Below, piece after piece: positions 37,734-46,600 of a stretch of DNA of 64,000 bases. The position numbers and the translations under genes are program-made. The first letter of the stretch is position 1; the number at the start of each line of letters is the position of its first letter. The stretch comes from Paraburkholderia sp. BL9I2N2 (GTDB lineage Bacteria > Pseudomonadota > Gammaproteobacteria > Burkholderiales > Burkholderiaceae): contig NZ_SMGP01000006.1 of NCBI RefSeq assembly GCF_004339745.1, positions 186,001 to 250,000 on the forward strand, written 5' to 3'. Under the pieces are notes generated by a model, which worked only from the letters and a program-made list of their open reading frames with translations, did not search any database and was not told the origin of the DNA.

Positions 37734-38271
37734 TACCAGGTTCCGAGCGGCATCTCAGGCCGCGGCTGTGCCAAGATAGGCTTGGCACGCGGCAACGTGC
37801 ACCCGCGTTGAGCACTTTTCCCATGAGATGAACGACCCGATCCGCCCTTCAGTCGTCGGGGGGCGTGCGCATATGCTGCTCGCCGGTGTTCAGCCAGTCG
37901 CAAACCGGATTTCGGTCGCACACGACGAGACAAAGACATCAGGCACATCTGAGAATATTTACATTAGTCATGATGTGACATAAACTCCAGTCAAGGCCTT
38001 CTCTGACTGGACCTGACGCGAGTTCATGGGAGCCCGCACGCAAGTGTGGCCAGCCGTAGGCTGGGGCACCATGGGACCGTTCGTTCTCGTGGATTGTCGT
38101 TAGCCATACAGCAGGCCGCATGACATTAGTAGTCGGAAAGTTTTCATGTGCGCCCGCGAGTCCGTTGGCCCACCGCGTCAGCACGTCGGCGGTCCCAGTT
38201 GCGGTAGACAGATACGAACTGCGGTGCGAAAGACATCATCGCGGTTCCGCGCTCGTTTAGGAGACTTCATC
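37734..38271. other. Intergenic region with a palindrome
   Basis: No gene is supported here. The stretch contains the palindrome-like site at 37964-37982, about 290 bp before the DUF1840 start. Confidence 0.4.
37964..37982. promoter_or_regulatory. Second copy of the TATGTCAC/GTGACATA palindrome
   Basis: TTAGTCATGATGTGACATA matches the perfect site at 39953-39971 at 14 of 19 positions, including the whole right arm TGTGACATA. It lies in the gap upstream of the DUF1840 gene. It may bind the same regulator. Confidence 0.4.
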
Positions 38272-38601
38272 ATGCTGATCACCTTCCGGTCACCTGCCGC
38301 GCCCGACGTGGTCATGCTCAAGAATCTTGCTCAATACCTGCTAAACCTCATAGGTAAGCATCTCGGATCAAGAGGCGTCATTGAGCACAATGAACTGCCT
38401 CGAGCGATTGTCCGTCTCGAAACAGCGATTACAGAAGAAGCGCGGGCGGACGTTGCGCTCGAATCGCTTTACCACGTGCCGGACGCACACGGTCGCACTG
38501 TAGGTGAAGACCATCGAGGGCTCGCACAACGAGCGTGGCCGCTGCTGGATATGATGCGTGAAGCGAGCAAACAGAACGCGGATATTATATGGGGGCTTTA
38601 G
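38272..38601 (+). CDS. DUF1840 protein
   Basis: The 109-residue cytoplasmic protein starts MLITFRSPAAPDVVMLKNLA at 38272. It has the DUF1840 layout: an N-terminal segment on a possible target gene product level (LLNLIGKHLGSRGVIEHNEL, PRAIVRLETAIT) and a C-terminal helix (RAWPLLDMMREASKQNADII, ending WGL). The upstream extension of the frame has no ribosome site. Members occur mainly in Betaproteobacteria, about 105-115 residues long, with no known role. Confidence 0.82.
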   Translation: MLITFRSPAAPDVVMLKNLAQYLLNLIGKHLGSRGVIEHNELPRAIVRLETAITEEARADVALESLYHVPDAHGRTVGEDHRGLAQRAWPLLDMMREASKQNADIIWGL

Positions 38602-38735
38602 GCAGAACTATGCTGACCAACGTGAAATGAGCAACCCCGAAAAACCGCGACCCTTTCGCTCCGGTAGCGAGTAGTGAAAGTTGCGGCGCCTGCCCCCGTC
38701 TTTGCTCTCGATCGCGTTGTGCCTTATCACGGAAC

Positions 38736-39137
38736 ATGACATGCCGACGCTATTCCGGGGGCCCCGTGCGACGACTGTTGTTTTTTTTCGGCGTCTTCTG
38801 CTTTTGCACTGGCGCTTCCATTGCCAGTGCGGCCCCACAATCTGGCCTCACAGCGTCTGCGCCGAACATTGTGACATCTGTCGGGCACAGGCGAGTGCGG
38901 GCTGAAGCTCGTCAACAAAGCATCGTCGAAGATCTCGCCTACTCGACGGGTGTCGCAGCTATCGAGGTAGACGCGTATGGAATCAGTCCACTCGGCGTAT
39001 TGTCCGTCGGCCCTTTCATTTTCACCAGATGGCAAATGGCATGTTGTCTGGCCGCCGGTTGGCAGCGTTCAGCAAACCGCGATCAAGGGAGTCCTGAAAA
39101 TGCCCAGCATGTCATCTTTGTCTGGCCCGCGACCTGA
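38736..39137 (+). CDS. Possible exported protein
   Basis: The frame of 133 residues starts MTCRRYSGGPVRRLLFFFGV, with a hydrophobic stretch ending in ASIASA, a credible signal peptide. The remainder has no family resemblance and the ribosome site is weak. A chance frame is possible. Confidence 0.3.
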   Translation: MTCRRYSGGPVRRLLFFFGVFCFCTGASIASAAPQSGLTASAPNIVTSVGHRRVRAEARQQSIVEDLAYSTGVAAIEVDAYGISPLGVLSVGPFIFTRWQMACCLAAGWQRSANRDQGSPENAQHVIFVWPAT

Positions 39138-39179
39138 GTGACGCTGTCAGCATTGCAAATCCGACCACCCTCCCCACTT

Positions 39180-39617
39180 CTATCCAACCACCTCGAACAG
39201 TACGCCGCAGGACACGTGCTCGAGCAGTTCGAGGTGACTGCCCCCCGCCAGCCAGCGATTCACAATACCCCTGTGTCGATGACCAATAACAATCAGGTCA
39301 GCGTTGAGGGAGTTGGCAAGGTTAGCGATCTGTTCGGCGGCGCTTCCCACTGAAAAATGCCCGGTGGCAGTAACGCCCCATGACGCGAGCTTCGCGATAC
39401 CGTCCTCGAGTATTTCTTTCGCGGCGTCCTCGTCCACATCGAACTTCACCGATGAAAAGGCGTCGTAACCGGCTGGCCACCAGGCCAGCTCGAGAATGGA
39501 CAACAGGTGTGTCTCTGCCCCCAACCGACTGGCCAATGCAGCGCCGCAACGCAACGCGTGTTGTCCTTCAGGCGTTGCGTCATAACACAGAAGAATGCGA
39601 TCAAAAGGCGTTGACAT
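39180..39617 (-). CDS. Universal stress protein (UspA family)
   Basis: The 145-residue protein from ATG 39617 has the single-domain Usp fold: FDRILLCYDATPEGQHALRC at the N-terminus and DLIVIGHRHRGIVNRWLAGG, SHLELLEHVSCGVLFEVV at the C-terminus. The G-x2-G-x9-G-S type ATP loop is only partly kept (GHRHRGIVNRWLAGGS), so nucleotide binding is likely but altered. Usp proteins rise under starvation, low oxygen or other stress. It follows the small membrane protein at 39668-39853 by 50 bp on the same strand, and a perfect palindrome lies upstream of that pair. Confidence 0.88.
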   Translation of the reverse strand: MSTPFDRILLCYDATPEGQHALRCGAALASRLGAETHLLSILELAWWPAGYDAFSSVKFDVDEDAAKEILEDGIAKLASWGVTATGHFSVGSAAEQIANLANSLNADLIVIGHRHRGIVNRWLAGGSHLELLEHVSCGVLFEVVG

Positions 39618-39667
39618 CGGCTTTTCCTGAATGATCGGGCGCACCATGCCGTCGTGCCCGAGGACGG

Positions 39668-39853
39668 CTAAGTGAACATTGGCACGGCCTCGATGAGGGC
39701 CACCCCCAGGAGGGCGCCAACAATAGCGCCAATCAGCTTCGGGTGCCACCGATCGAGGTGAAGCGCGGCAAGGAGGCTACCCAACAGAATGATTCCAAGA
39801 AACGCGAAGGCGATCACCAGATAGCCGAATTCGAAGTCATTGTTGATGACCAT
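39668..39853 (-). CDS. Small two-helix membrane protein
   Basis: The 61-residue protein from ATG 39853 has two hydrophobic segments: FGYLVIAFAFLGIILLGSLL and LIGAIVGALLGVALIEAVPM. A short polar loop (LHLDRWHPK) joins them. It probably forms a two-gene unit with the downstream universal stress protein. The longer frame to 39913 adds a polar leader. No family is known to me. Confidence 0.6.
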   Translation of the reverse strand: MVINNDFEFGYLVIAFAFLGIILLGSLLAALHLDRWHPKLIGAIVGALLGVALIEAVPMFT

Positions 39854-39952
39854 CACTCTTCTCCAATGTCTGATTGCAACATTCGCGGACGTCGTGACAT
39901 TGTCGCCTGCCACGGCGACGCCAGCTGCAAAGGAACAGCGCTCTGTTCATTA

Positions 39953-39971
39953 TATGTCACTCTGTGACATA
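39953..39971. promoter_or_regulatory. Perfect 8-3-8 palindrome, probable operator
   Basis: TATGTCAC-TCT-GTGACATA is a perfect inverted repeat 100 bp upstream of the membrane protein/universal stress protein pair. Half-sites GTGACAT recur in the other two related sites. The arms read GTCAC..GTGAC, the reverse of the CRP consensus, so a different regulator family is likely. Confidence 0.6.
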
Positions 39972-40360
39972 CGCTGCGAGACTTATCTGTAGCGACTTGT
40001 GCCAGCGCAGCATCGGGGGACTGATTGGAATCTTCGAAATCTTCGCCGACGTCGCACTGCCCCTTCACGATGGGAAGTGCGAATGGCACGAAGTCGCCCA
40101 CGAGTTCGGTGACGGACATCGGTAGACTGTACGCCCACGGCCTGCCAGGCCTTCGACGAAAACCAGAAGCCTGGCCTTCCATTTTCCGGGGGCGTCCGAC
40201 GCGGGCGACATAGCACTTGGTCAGTGATATGCCTGGCATCAGGGGCCGGTGCCCGGACCGCGAGGCCGCCCGCGCAGTGCGCTTTTGAACGCGCGCCTTA
40301 GCGGCTAAACTATGTTTTCGCATGGTACTGCCTTCCTTCGCGATCTGCGCCGCAGTCGCG

Positions 40361-40889
40361 ATGGAGAGTTCGCACGGAACCCCTAGATTGACAGATCGAG
40401 ATCCGCATCTTTTCCACGCGCTCAGAGTTGCGGCGTTACTTTTACTCGTGCAATTGCCGTGCGCTGCCGCTTGGTACGCCGGGCAGCCAGCCTGGCTCGA
40501 CGCACGCGTGTCCCAGGAGACAGTCGCGTCGACAATCTGCCACCGAGGCTACCTTGCTCAGGTGATGCCGTCTATTGACGCCCAGATCCGCCTGAAGGAC
40601 AAACTCCTTGCACAACAGGGTATCGCGCCGTCGTTGACCTCTCACTATGCGCTGGATTTCCACATGCCGGTGCTGCTGGGGGGGCTCGCCGGACGCACGC
40701 GAGAATCTTGACGTCCTTCCCTGGGAAGGCGATGACGGAGAGCGCCGTAAGCGCCGATTCACGGTTTTCTTGCGGCGTTGCGTCTGCGCCGACGATCTCC
40801 CGTTGAAACAGGCCCAACTGGCCATTTCTGGCAACTGGTCGCGTGAATATCCAAACCTCTGGTCATTGTCGTGCAAGGACATCAGGTGA
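40361..40889 (+). pseudogene. HNH-like secreted protein with a G-run frameshift
   Basis: The first frame has a hydrophobic N-terminal helix (FHALRVAALLLLVQLPCAAA), then STICHRGYLAQVMPSIDAQI and HYALDFHMPVLLGG. At a run of seven G (40678-40684) the frame is lost. The next frame continues without a gap as GSPDARENLDVLPWEGDDGE, RRCVCADDLPLKQAQLAISG and NWSREY, ending at 40889. Together this matches a widespread family of small secreted HNH-fold-like proteins (pattern ICxPGY...H-x-V-P-x-x-L-G-G-x-P...N-L). The metal histidine position is partly changed (DFH rather than DH). One G too many explains the lesion; a slippery tract or sequencing error is possible. Confidence 0.7.
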
Positions 40890-40946
40890 CAGGAGCTAGT
40901 CGGCCCCCGCATGGAAGAGCCGCAAGAGCCGCACGGACCACCAGGG

Positions 40947-42737
40947 TTATTCCCTGAATCCCTTGCCGCCCCGTCGTAGCGTAGGCCCACTTAGAGCAAG
41001 TGCAGCGTTGACAACCGAAAGATGGGTTAGTGCCTGCGGGAAATTGCCCGCAAGGTGGCGCCCCGGCACATTGTATTCCTCGGCAAGTAGTCCCACATCG
41101 TTTGCGACGGCAAGTAGTCGCTCGAACTGCTCGCGAGCTTCCCGATCGCGGCCCTGCAATTTCATGCATTCGGCCATCCAGCAGGAGCACGCGAGAAACG
41201 CCCCCTCGTTTGGCCCATCGGCATTCGCCTTTTTGCGTCGAACCAATCCCCCTTCCACAAGTTCCCGCTCAATCGTTGCAATTGTCGAGGCCATACGGGG
41301 ATTCTCTACCGGGAGGAACCCGACCAGTGGCAGGAGCAAAAGGCTAGCATCCAGTGTCTGTGCGCCATAGTGTTGCGTGAATGTGCCAAGCCCCTCGTTC
41401 CAGGCTTCCCGATAGATCTCGTCACGTACGGTCTGACGGAGCTCAGTGATCCGCCTTAAGAGGCCGCGACTAACCCGCTCGTTCGTTGCATGCCGACTGA
41501 CAAAGCGATCGAACGCCACCCATACCATGACCTTCGAATACGTGTAATGGCACGGTTCGGCTCGCGACTCCCACACCCCGGAACCTCTGGTTCGCCAGAT
41601 CGTTTCGAGATGTTCGACGAGCCTTCGTTCAATGACGAATTCCTGGTCCGATGGCGGAACTCCGCCTCGAGATGCGAGATCGACGCAGTCCAGCACCTCC
41701 CCGTACACATCGAGCTGGTGCTGCGTGGATGCGGCATTGCCGACCCGCACGGGCTTTGCGAAACGGTAGCCTGGCAGTGCATCCACACCCCACTCCGGCA
41801 AATGGCGCGAGCCGTCAACGCGGTACATGATCCGAAGTTTATCCGGCGACCCGGCAATCGCCCGGAGTAGCCAGTTTCTCCACCCCTCGGCCTCCTCGTG
41901 GTAGCCGGCGTTCAGCAATGCTGTAAGTGTGAAGCTGGCATCTCGCAGCCAGCAGTAGCGATAATCCCAGTTCATCCCGCCACCGGGGGCTTCGGGGAGC
42001 GAGGTAGTGGGCGCTGCGACAAGACCGCCGCTTCGCCGGTGAATCAACGCCTTGAGTGTAATCAGCGAACGACGGACCTGAACCGGCCAGTCCGTCATGG
42101 CATTGTCGAACCGGCCAATCCAGTCACGCCAGAAACGTTGCGTTGAAACGAGCGCTGCCTCTGCGTCTATTGGCGCGGGTGGCCGTTCGTGTGAGTTCTC
42201 ATAACTCATGACGAAAGCGACACGCTCCCCGGCTGACACCTCGAATTCAGCGACAGTTGAGTCGGCGCTCACGGAGAGCTTCACTGACGCCCGCAACACG
42301 ATCAGATTCGGGCCCACCTTCGCGATCATGGCGTCTGCCTCGGCCGCGCTCCATGGGGCAAGCGCTCCGTAGTCGAAACGCAGCCGCACGTCGCTGCGCA
42401 CTTTTACGATTCCCTGAAGCCCCACTACGATGCGCACGAGCGAAGAAAACGTCGTGCGTACAGGCATGAGGTCGATAATCCTCACCCGACCGTCAGGTGT
42501 CTGGAAGTCCGTTTCCATTACAAGGGTATCGTCCTGATAGCGCCGACTTCGCGAGACGCCCCCATCTGCCGGCGCGAGAGTCCAATGGCCGTGATCATCG
42601 GTGCCCAGTAGCGCCGCAAAGCACGCATCATCGTCGAATCGCGGCCAGCATAGCCAGTCGATGGAGCCGTCGTTAGCCAGTAGCGCAGCAGTCTCGCCAT
42701 CGCCAAGCAGCGCATAATCTTCAATCAGCTTGCTCAC
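40947..42737 (-). CDS. GH15 family glycoside hydrolase
   Basis: The 596-residue protein starts MSKLIEDYALLGDGETAALL, as usual for GH15 glucoamylase or trehalase-like enzymes. The (alpha/alpha)6 barrel part includes MNWDYRYCWLRDASFTLTAL, an acid-bearing GSGVWESRAEPCHYTYSKVM segment (probable general acid Glu) and GRHLAGNFPQALTHLSVVNA near the end with a preceding EEYN (candidate base). There is no signal peptide, so it acts in the cytoplasm. In Burkholderia relatives such genes often sit beside stress proteins. Substrate (trehalose, glycogen fragments) is not decided by the sequence. Confidence 0.9.
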   Translation of the reverse strand: MSKLIEDYALLGDGETAALLANDGSIDWLCWPRFDDDACFAALLGTDDHGHWTLAPADGGVSRSRRYQDDTLVMETDFQTPDGRVRIIDLMPVRTTFSSLVRIVVGLQGIVKVRSDVRLRFDYGALAPWSAAEADAMIAKVGPNLIVLRASVKLSVSADSTVAEFEVSAGERVAFVMSYENSHERPPAPIDAEAALVSTQRFWRDWIGRFDNAMTDWPVQVRRSLITLKALIHRRSGGLVAAPTTSLPEAPGGGMNWDYRYCWLRDASFTLTALLNAGYHEEAEGWRNWLLRAIAGSPDKLRIMYRVDGSRHLPEWGVDALPGYRFAKPVRVGNAASTQHQLDVYGEVLDCVDLASRGGVPPSDQEFVIERRLVEHLETIWRTRGSGVWESRAEPCHYTYSKVMVWVAFDRFVSRHATNERVSRGLLRRITELRQTVRDEIYREAWNEGLGTFTQHYGAQTLDASLLLLPLVGFLPVENPRMASTIATIERELVEGGLVRRKKANADGPNEGAFLACSCWMAECMKLQGRDREAREQFERLLAVANDVGLLAEEYNVPGRHLAGNFPQALTHLSVVNAALALSGPTLRRGGKGFRE

Positions 42738-42834
42738 GGTCTCTTTCCCCCGCCACCCGCCGGCTGCTGGAAACGTTCGCTGGAAATCGCGTGGCGAAGA
42801 AGGTTAATACCGCCTCACCGCGTAGTTAGAACCG

Positions 42835-43833
42835 CTATTTCGCGCGCTTCCCGCCGAAAAGCAGGCACGCTCCGCCCAACACAGCGGCGCCCATCATCGC
42901 CCAGAAAGCATTGCGATGTCTGCTCGTCAATATCTCCCAGTCGCCCCCTCTCGAGCGACGGTCAAATCGACCGTGCGCACCGTAATCTCCGGGAACTGGT
43001 TTGAACAGGTTACCAGGCGAATCAGGTTCAAGCGGTTCGTCAGTAAGTTGACCCTTGTACCCGGCCGTGGCCAGATACCTGTCAATCATTCCCGGCGCGA
43101 TCTGATTTGCGAGAATCGTCTTGACCGTAGGGAAGCCCACCCATACCTCCCGCCGCCGGTGCGTGGCCGCAAAAAAAATCGCTCGCGCAGCGACTTCGGG
43201 TTCGTAAATTGGAGCGATTGGCTGAGCCTTTTTCCCCATCTTGTTCAACGCCCAGTCGAATTGGGGCGTGTTGACTGCAGGTAGGTCCACCATCGTCAGA
43301 TGGATGTCCAATCTGTCATGAATGATTTCTGAGCGCAATGCATCCGTGAAACCCCGCACTGCGAATTTGGCCCCACAATAGATCGACTGGAGCGGAACGG
43401 AGCGGTAGCCGAGTGCCGATCCAACGTTGACAATGGTCCCGCGGTTGCGTGTTCGCATACGCGAGAGGGCCGCCATCGTCCCATGCACCTGTCCGAGGTA
43501 CGTCACCCGCGTGCCGCGCTCAAACTCCTTCGCCGTGAGTTCCGAGACTGGCGCGAACACGGTAGCCATCGCAACGTTGATCCAGACGTCGATCGGCCCG
43601 AGTTCGTGCTCAACAAGTGAGGCTGCCGTCTCGACGGCTTCGGCATCGGCCACGTCCGTGGGAATACCGAGGGCGCGCACGCGGTACATCTTTTGCAGAT
43701 CCGCCACGGCTCGCGCGACGCGCGCCTCATCGCGCGACAGCAGCGCGACGTCATACCCGCGACGGGCGAACTCCTCGACGGTCGCCCGCCCGACCCCTGC
43801 ACCAGCGCCGGTCACCACCACAACTTTGGCCAT
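42835..43833 (-). CDS. SDR-family oxidoreductase with C-terminal membrane segment
   Basis: The 332-residue protein from ATG 43833 (GAGG upstream) begins with the Rossmann motif VVVTGAGAGVGRATVEEFAR. It has the structural WINVAMAT in place of NNAG, the catalytic serine in NVGSALGYRS and YCGAKFAVRG (Y-x3-K). The last 30 residues contain a hydrophobic stretch (AFWAMMGAAVLGGACLLFGG), so the enzyme may be membrane-tethered. It should use NADP(H) or NAD(H) on an unknown alcohol or ketone. It lies 98 bp upstream of the GH15 gene on the same strand; an operon is likely. Confidence 0.9.
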   Translation of the reverse strand: MAKVVVVTGAGAGVGRATVEEFARRGYDVALLSRDEARVARAVADLQKMYRVRALGIPTDVADAEAVETAASLVEHELGPIDVWINVAMATVFAPVSELTAKEFERGTRVTYLGQVHGTMAALSRMRTRNRGTIVNVGSALGYRSVPLQSIYCGAKFAVRGFTDALRSEIIHDRLDIHLTMVDLPAVNTPQFDWALNKMGKKAQPIAPIYEPEVAARAIFFAATHRRREVWVGFPTVKTILANQIAPGMIDRYLATAGYKGQLTDEPLEPDSPGNLFKPVPGDYGAHGRFDRRSRGGDWEILTSRHRNAFWAMMGAAVLGGACLLFGGKRAK

Positions 43834-44199
43834 AGCGTAATCCTCTAATCGTGCCGGGTTGATTCGGTCGCCGGCCAGTATCGACGGCAAGCGTATGGGA
43901 ATGTTGCCTCCCAATCGCTATCAGCAGGTTCTGTTCCTTCGATCAGGTGGTTATGACGCCCCAGATTGTCGCGCGCACTTTACGGGTATAACGACTGGCT
44001 AGACCACAACGCGTTGCCGGGAAACGGTCCCAACAGCTTGTCAAGCTACGGCCGCCGTCACGATTACAGCAATATGCAACGCATTCGGGGGCCAGTCGGG
44101 TATCGCTCGTCCGACAGCCCGCGAAGAATCGTGCGCGGCGTTCGCATTGGACGCGTTCCAGTGATGGCCCTGAGTGGCCAGAGCAATAGCCGGTCATCG
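43834..44199. other. No gene recognised
   Basis: About 365 bp between the SDR promoter side and the chemoreceptor relic. No gene is supported. Confidence 0.4.
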
Positions 44200-44640
44200 T
44201 CAGCGTTTTATCAAGGTGGCCTGCAGATGACGACACTTCGGAGCTCGTGCTACCGCCGCAGCCTGCTCGACAAGCGCGACGTTCTGTTGAGTGGTGCTAT
44301 CCATCTGTGTGACTGGATTGCTCACCTGGTTGATACCCGCACTCTGCTCTGCCGCAGCGGAAGCTATCTCACTCGCACTGCCAGACACTCTCGAAATCGC
44401 TTCCTGCACCGCGCGAATCTTCACGCCTGTGCTATCAACGGGATCGGCGCCGCTGTGAATTCCCTACACTGTACTTTTGATCGGCGCCCGGATCTCTTTG
44501 GCTGCGAGGCGCTACGCTGCGCAAGTAATGGAACCTCGGCGACAACGGCGACTCCCACGTCCCTCTTCACCTGCCCGGGCCGCTTCTACTGAAGCATTCA
44601 GCGCGAGAATATTGGTCTGGAATGCAACGGTTTGAAATGC
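44200..44640 (-). pseudogene. Methyl-accepting chemotaxis protein relic
   Basis: The minus strand reads QTVAFQTNILALNASVEAAR then AGEEGRG, the signature of the chemoreceptor signalling tip. After several frame changes it reads AISRVSGSASEIASAAAEQS and NVALVEQAAAVAR, part of the C-terminal signalling helix. The ligand-binding, membrane and HAMP regions are absent. It ends just before the start of the GC-rich cluster and may mark its left junction. Confidence 0.8.
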
Positions 44641-44739
44641 CGAACATTACGGTTTGCAATGTCGCGGAACAGTACTTGCGTGGACTGCATTGCTCGCTCG
44701 TCGCGAGACCTTCCACGAGATGGCCATGAGGAGACTGGA

Positions 44740-46584
44740 ATGGCACAAACCGTCGGCGACTTCATCATCGAGCGGCTGCATGCATGGGGCGTGCACCGCA
44801 TTTACGGCTATCCTGGCGATGGCATCAACGGGGTGTTCGGCGCGCTGAACCGCGCGCAGGCCGCCGCGGAAAAAGGCAAAGGTGACAAAGGGAAAAATCG
44901 GCTCGCCGACCCGATCGAATTCATTCAGGTTCGACATGAAGAGATGGCCGCCTTCATGGCTTCCGCGCACGCGAAATTTACCGGTGAACTGGGCGTGTGC
45001 ATCGCCACATCCGGCCCCGGCGCGTCGCACCTGATCACAGGTCTCTACGACGCGCGCATGGACCATATGCCGGTGCTCGCGCTCGTCGGCCAGCAGGCGC
45101 GCGCCGCGCTCGGCGGTCACTATCAGCAGGAACTCGATCTGGTGTCGATGTTCAAGGACGTGGCCGGCGCGTTCGTCGAGCAGGCCGTGGTGCCCGCCCA
45201 GGTGCGGCATCTGGTGGACCGCGCGGTTCGAATTGCGCTGTCCGAACGTAAGGTCACCGCGATAGTGCTCCCGAACGATGTGCAGGATCTGACCTACGAG
45301 CCGCCCGCCCGCAAACACGGCACGCTGCATTCGGGCGTGGGGTATCGCGCGCCGCGTCTCGTGCCGCACGACGACCAGCTTCGGCAAGCCGCCGACGTGC
45401 TGAACGCCGGCAGGAAGGTGGCGATTCTGGTCGGCGCGGGCGCGCTGCACGCCACCGACGAAGTGATCGCCATCGCCGACAAGCTCGGTGCGGGCGTGGC
45501 CAAGGCGCTGCTCGGCAAAGCCGTCCTGCCTGACGATTTGCCGTGGGTCACTGGCTCGATCGGACTGCTCGGCACGAAGCCGAGCTACGATCTGATGACG
45601 CGCTGCGACACCCTGCTGATGATCGGTTCCGGCTTCCCATACTCGGAATTTCTGCCGAAGGAAGGCGACGCGCGCGGCGTGCAGATCGACCTGAAGGCCG
45701 ACATGCTGAGCCTGCGTTACCCGATGGAAGTGAATCTGGTGGGCGACAGCGCGCAGACGCTGAGCGCGCTGCTGCCGCTGCTCGAAGAAAAGAAAGATCG
45801 CAAGTGGCGCGAACAGATCGAAGACTGGACCGCGGACTGGTGGAAGACGCTCGACAAGCGCGCGCACGAACCCGGCAAGGACGCGGTCAATCCGCAGCGC
45901 ACAGTCTGGGAGCTGTCGAAGCGCATCCCGTCGAACGCCATCGTGACGAGCGATTCGGGCTCGGTCGCGAACTGGTACGCGCGCGATTTGCAGGTGCAGC
46001 GCGGCATGATGTGCTCGCTGTCGGGCGGACTCGCGTCGATGGGCGCGGCGGTGCCGTATGCGATTGCCGCGAAGTTCGCGTATCCGGAGCGTCCGGTGAT
46101 CGCGCTCGTTGGCGACGGCGCAATGCAGATGAACAACATGGCCGAGCTGATCACCGTATCGAAGTACTGGCAGCGCTGGTCCGATCCGCGCTGGATCTGC
46201 ATGGTGCTCAACAACCAGGATCTCAACCAGGTGACCTGGGAACAGCGCGCGATGGAAGGCGATCCGAAGTTCGAGGCATCGCAGGACATTCCTTCGGTGC
46301 CGTATCACAAGTTCGCGGAGCTGATAGGACTGAAGGGCATCTACGTGGACGACGCCGGGAAGATGGGCGTCGCGTGGGATGAAGCGCTCGCGGCGAACCA
46401 GCCGGTCGTGATCGAAGTAAAGGCTGATCCCAACATCGCGCCGCTGCCGCCGCACATTACGCTCGCGCAGGCCAAGGCGTTCGCGACGACGCTGATGAAG
46501 GGCGACCCGGACGAAGGCAACGTGATCGTCGAAACGGCGAAGCAGGTGCTCGGCGCGGTGCTTCCCGGTCATCACGACAAATAA
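44740..46584 (+). CDS. Thiamine-diphosphate enzyme (pyruvate oxidase/acetolactate synthase-like)
   Basis: The 614-residue protein from ATG 44740 (GAGG upstream) has the three-domain ThDP fold. The N-terminal part holds the catalytic glutamate (FIQVRHEEMAAFMASAHAKF) and CIATSGPGASHLITGLYDAR. The C-terminal part holds VALVGDGAMQMNNMAELIT-like sequence (RPVIALVGDGAMQMNNMAEL), with MVLNNQDLNQVTWEQRAM completing the GDG-x-NN motif. A middle FAD/nucleotide domain (KVAILVGAGAL, SGFPYSEFL) fits pyruvate-oxidase-like enzymes. It would decarboxylate a 2-keto acid. It is the first gene of the GC-rich cluster, 16 bp before the enolase-superfamily gene, which could supply a keto acid (inference). Confidence 0.9.
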   Translation: MAQTVGDFIIERLHAWGVHRIYGYPGDGINGVFGALNRAQAAAEKGKGDKGKNRLADPIEFIQVRHEEMAAFMASAHAKFTGELGVCIATSGPGASHLITGLYDARMDHMPVLALVGQQARAALGGHYQQELDLVSMFKDVAGAFVEQAVVPAQVRHLVDRAVRIALSERKVTAIVLPNDVQDLTYEPPARKHGTLHSGVGYRAPRLVPHDDQLRQAADVLNAGRKVAILVGAGALHATDEVIAIADKLGAGVAKALLGKAVLPDDLPWVTGSIGLLGTKPSYDLMTRCDTLLMIGSGFPYSEFLPKEGDARGVQIDLKADMLSLRYPMEVNLVGDSAQTLSALLPLLEEKKDRKWREQIEDWTADWWKTLDKRAHEPGKDAVNPQRTVWELSKRIPSNAIVTSDSGSVANWYARDLQVQRGMMCSLSGGLASMGAAVPYAIAAKFAYPERPVIALVGDGAMQMNNMAELITVSKYWQRWSDPRWICMVLNNQDLNQVTWEQRAMEGDPKFEASQDIPSVPYHKFAELIGLKGIYVDDAGKMGVAWDEALAANQPVVIEVKADPNIAPLPPHITLAQAKAFATTLMKGDPDEGNVIVETAKQVLGAVLPGHHDK

Positions 46585-46600
46585 CGCGCCGAGGTGCGGC

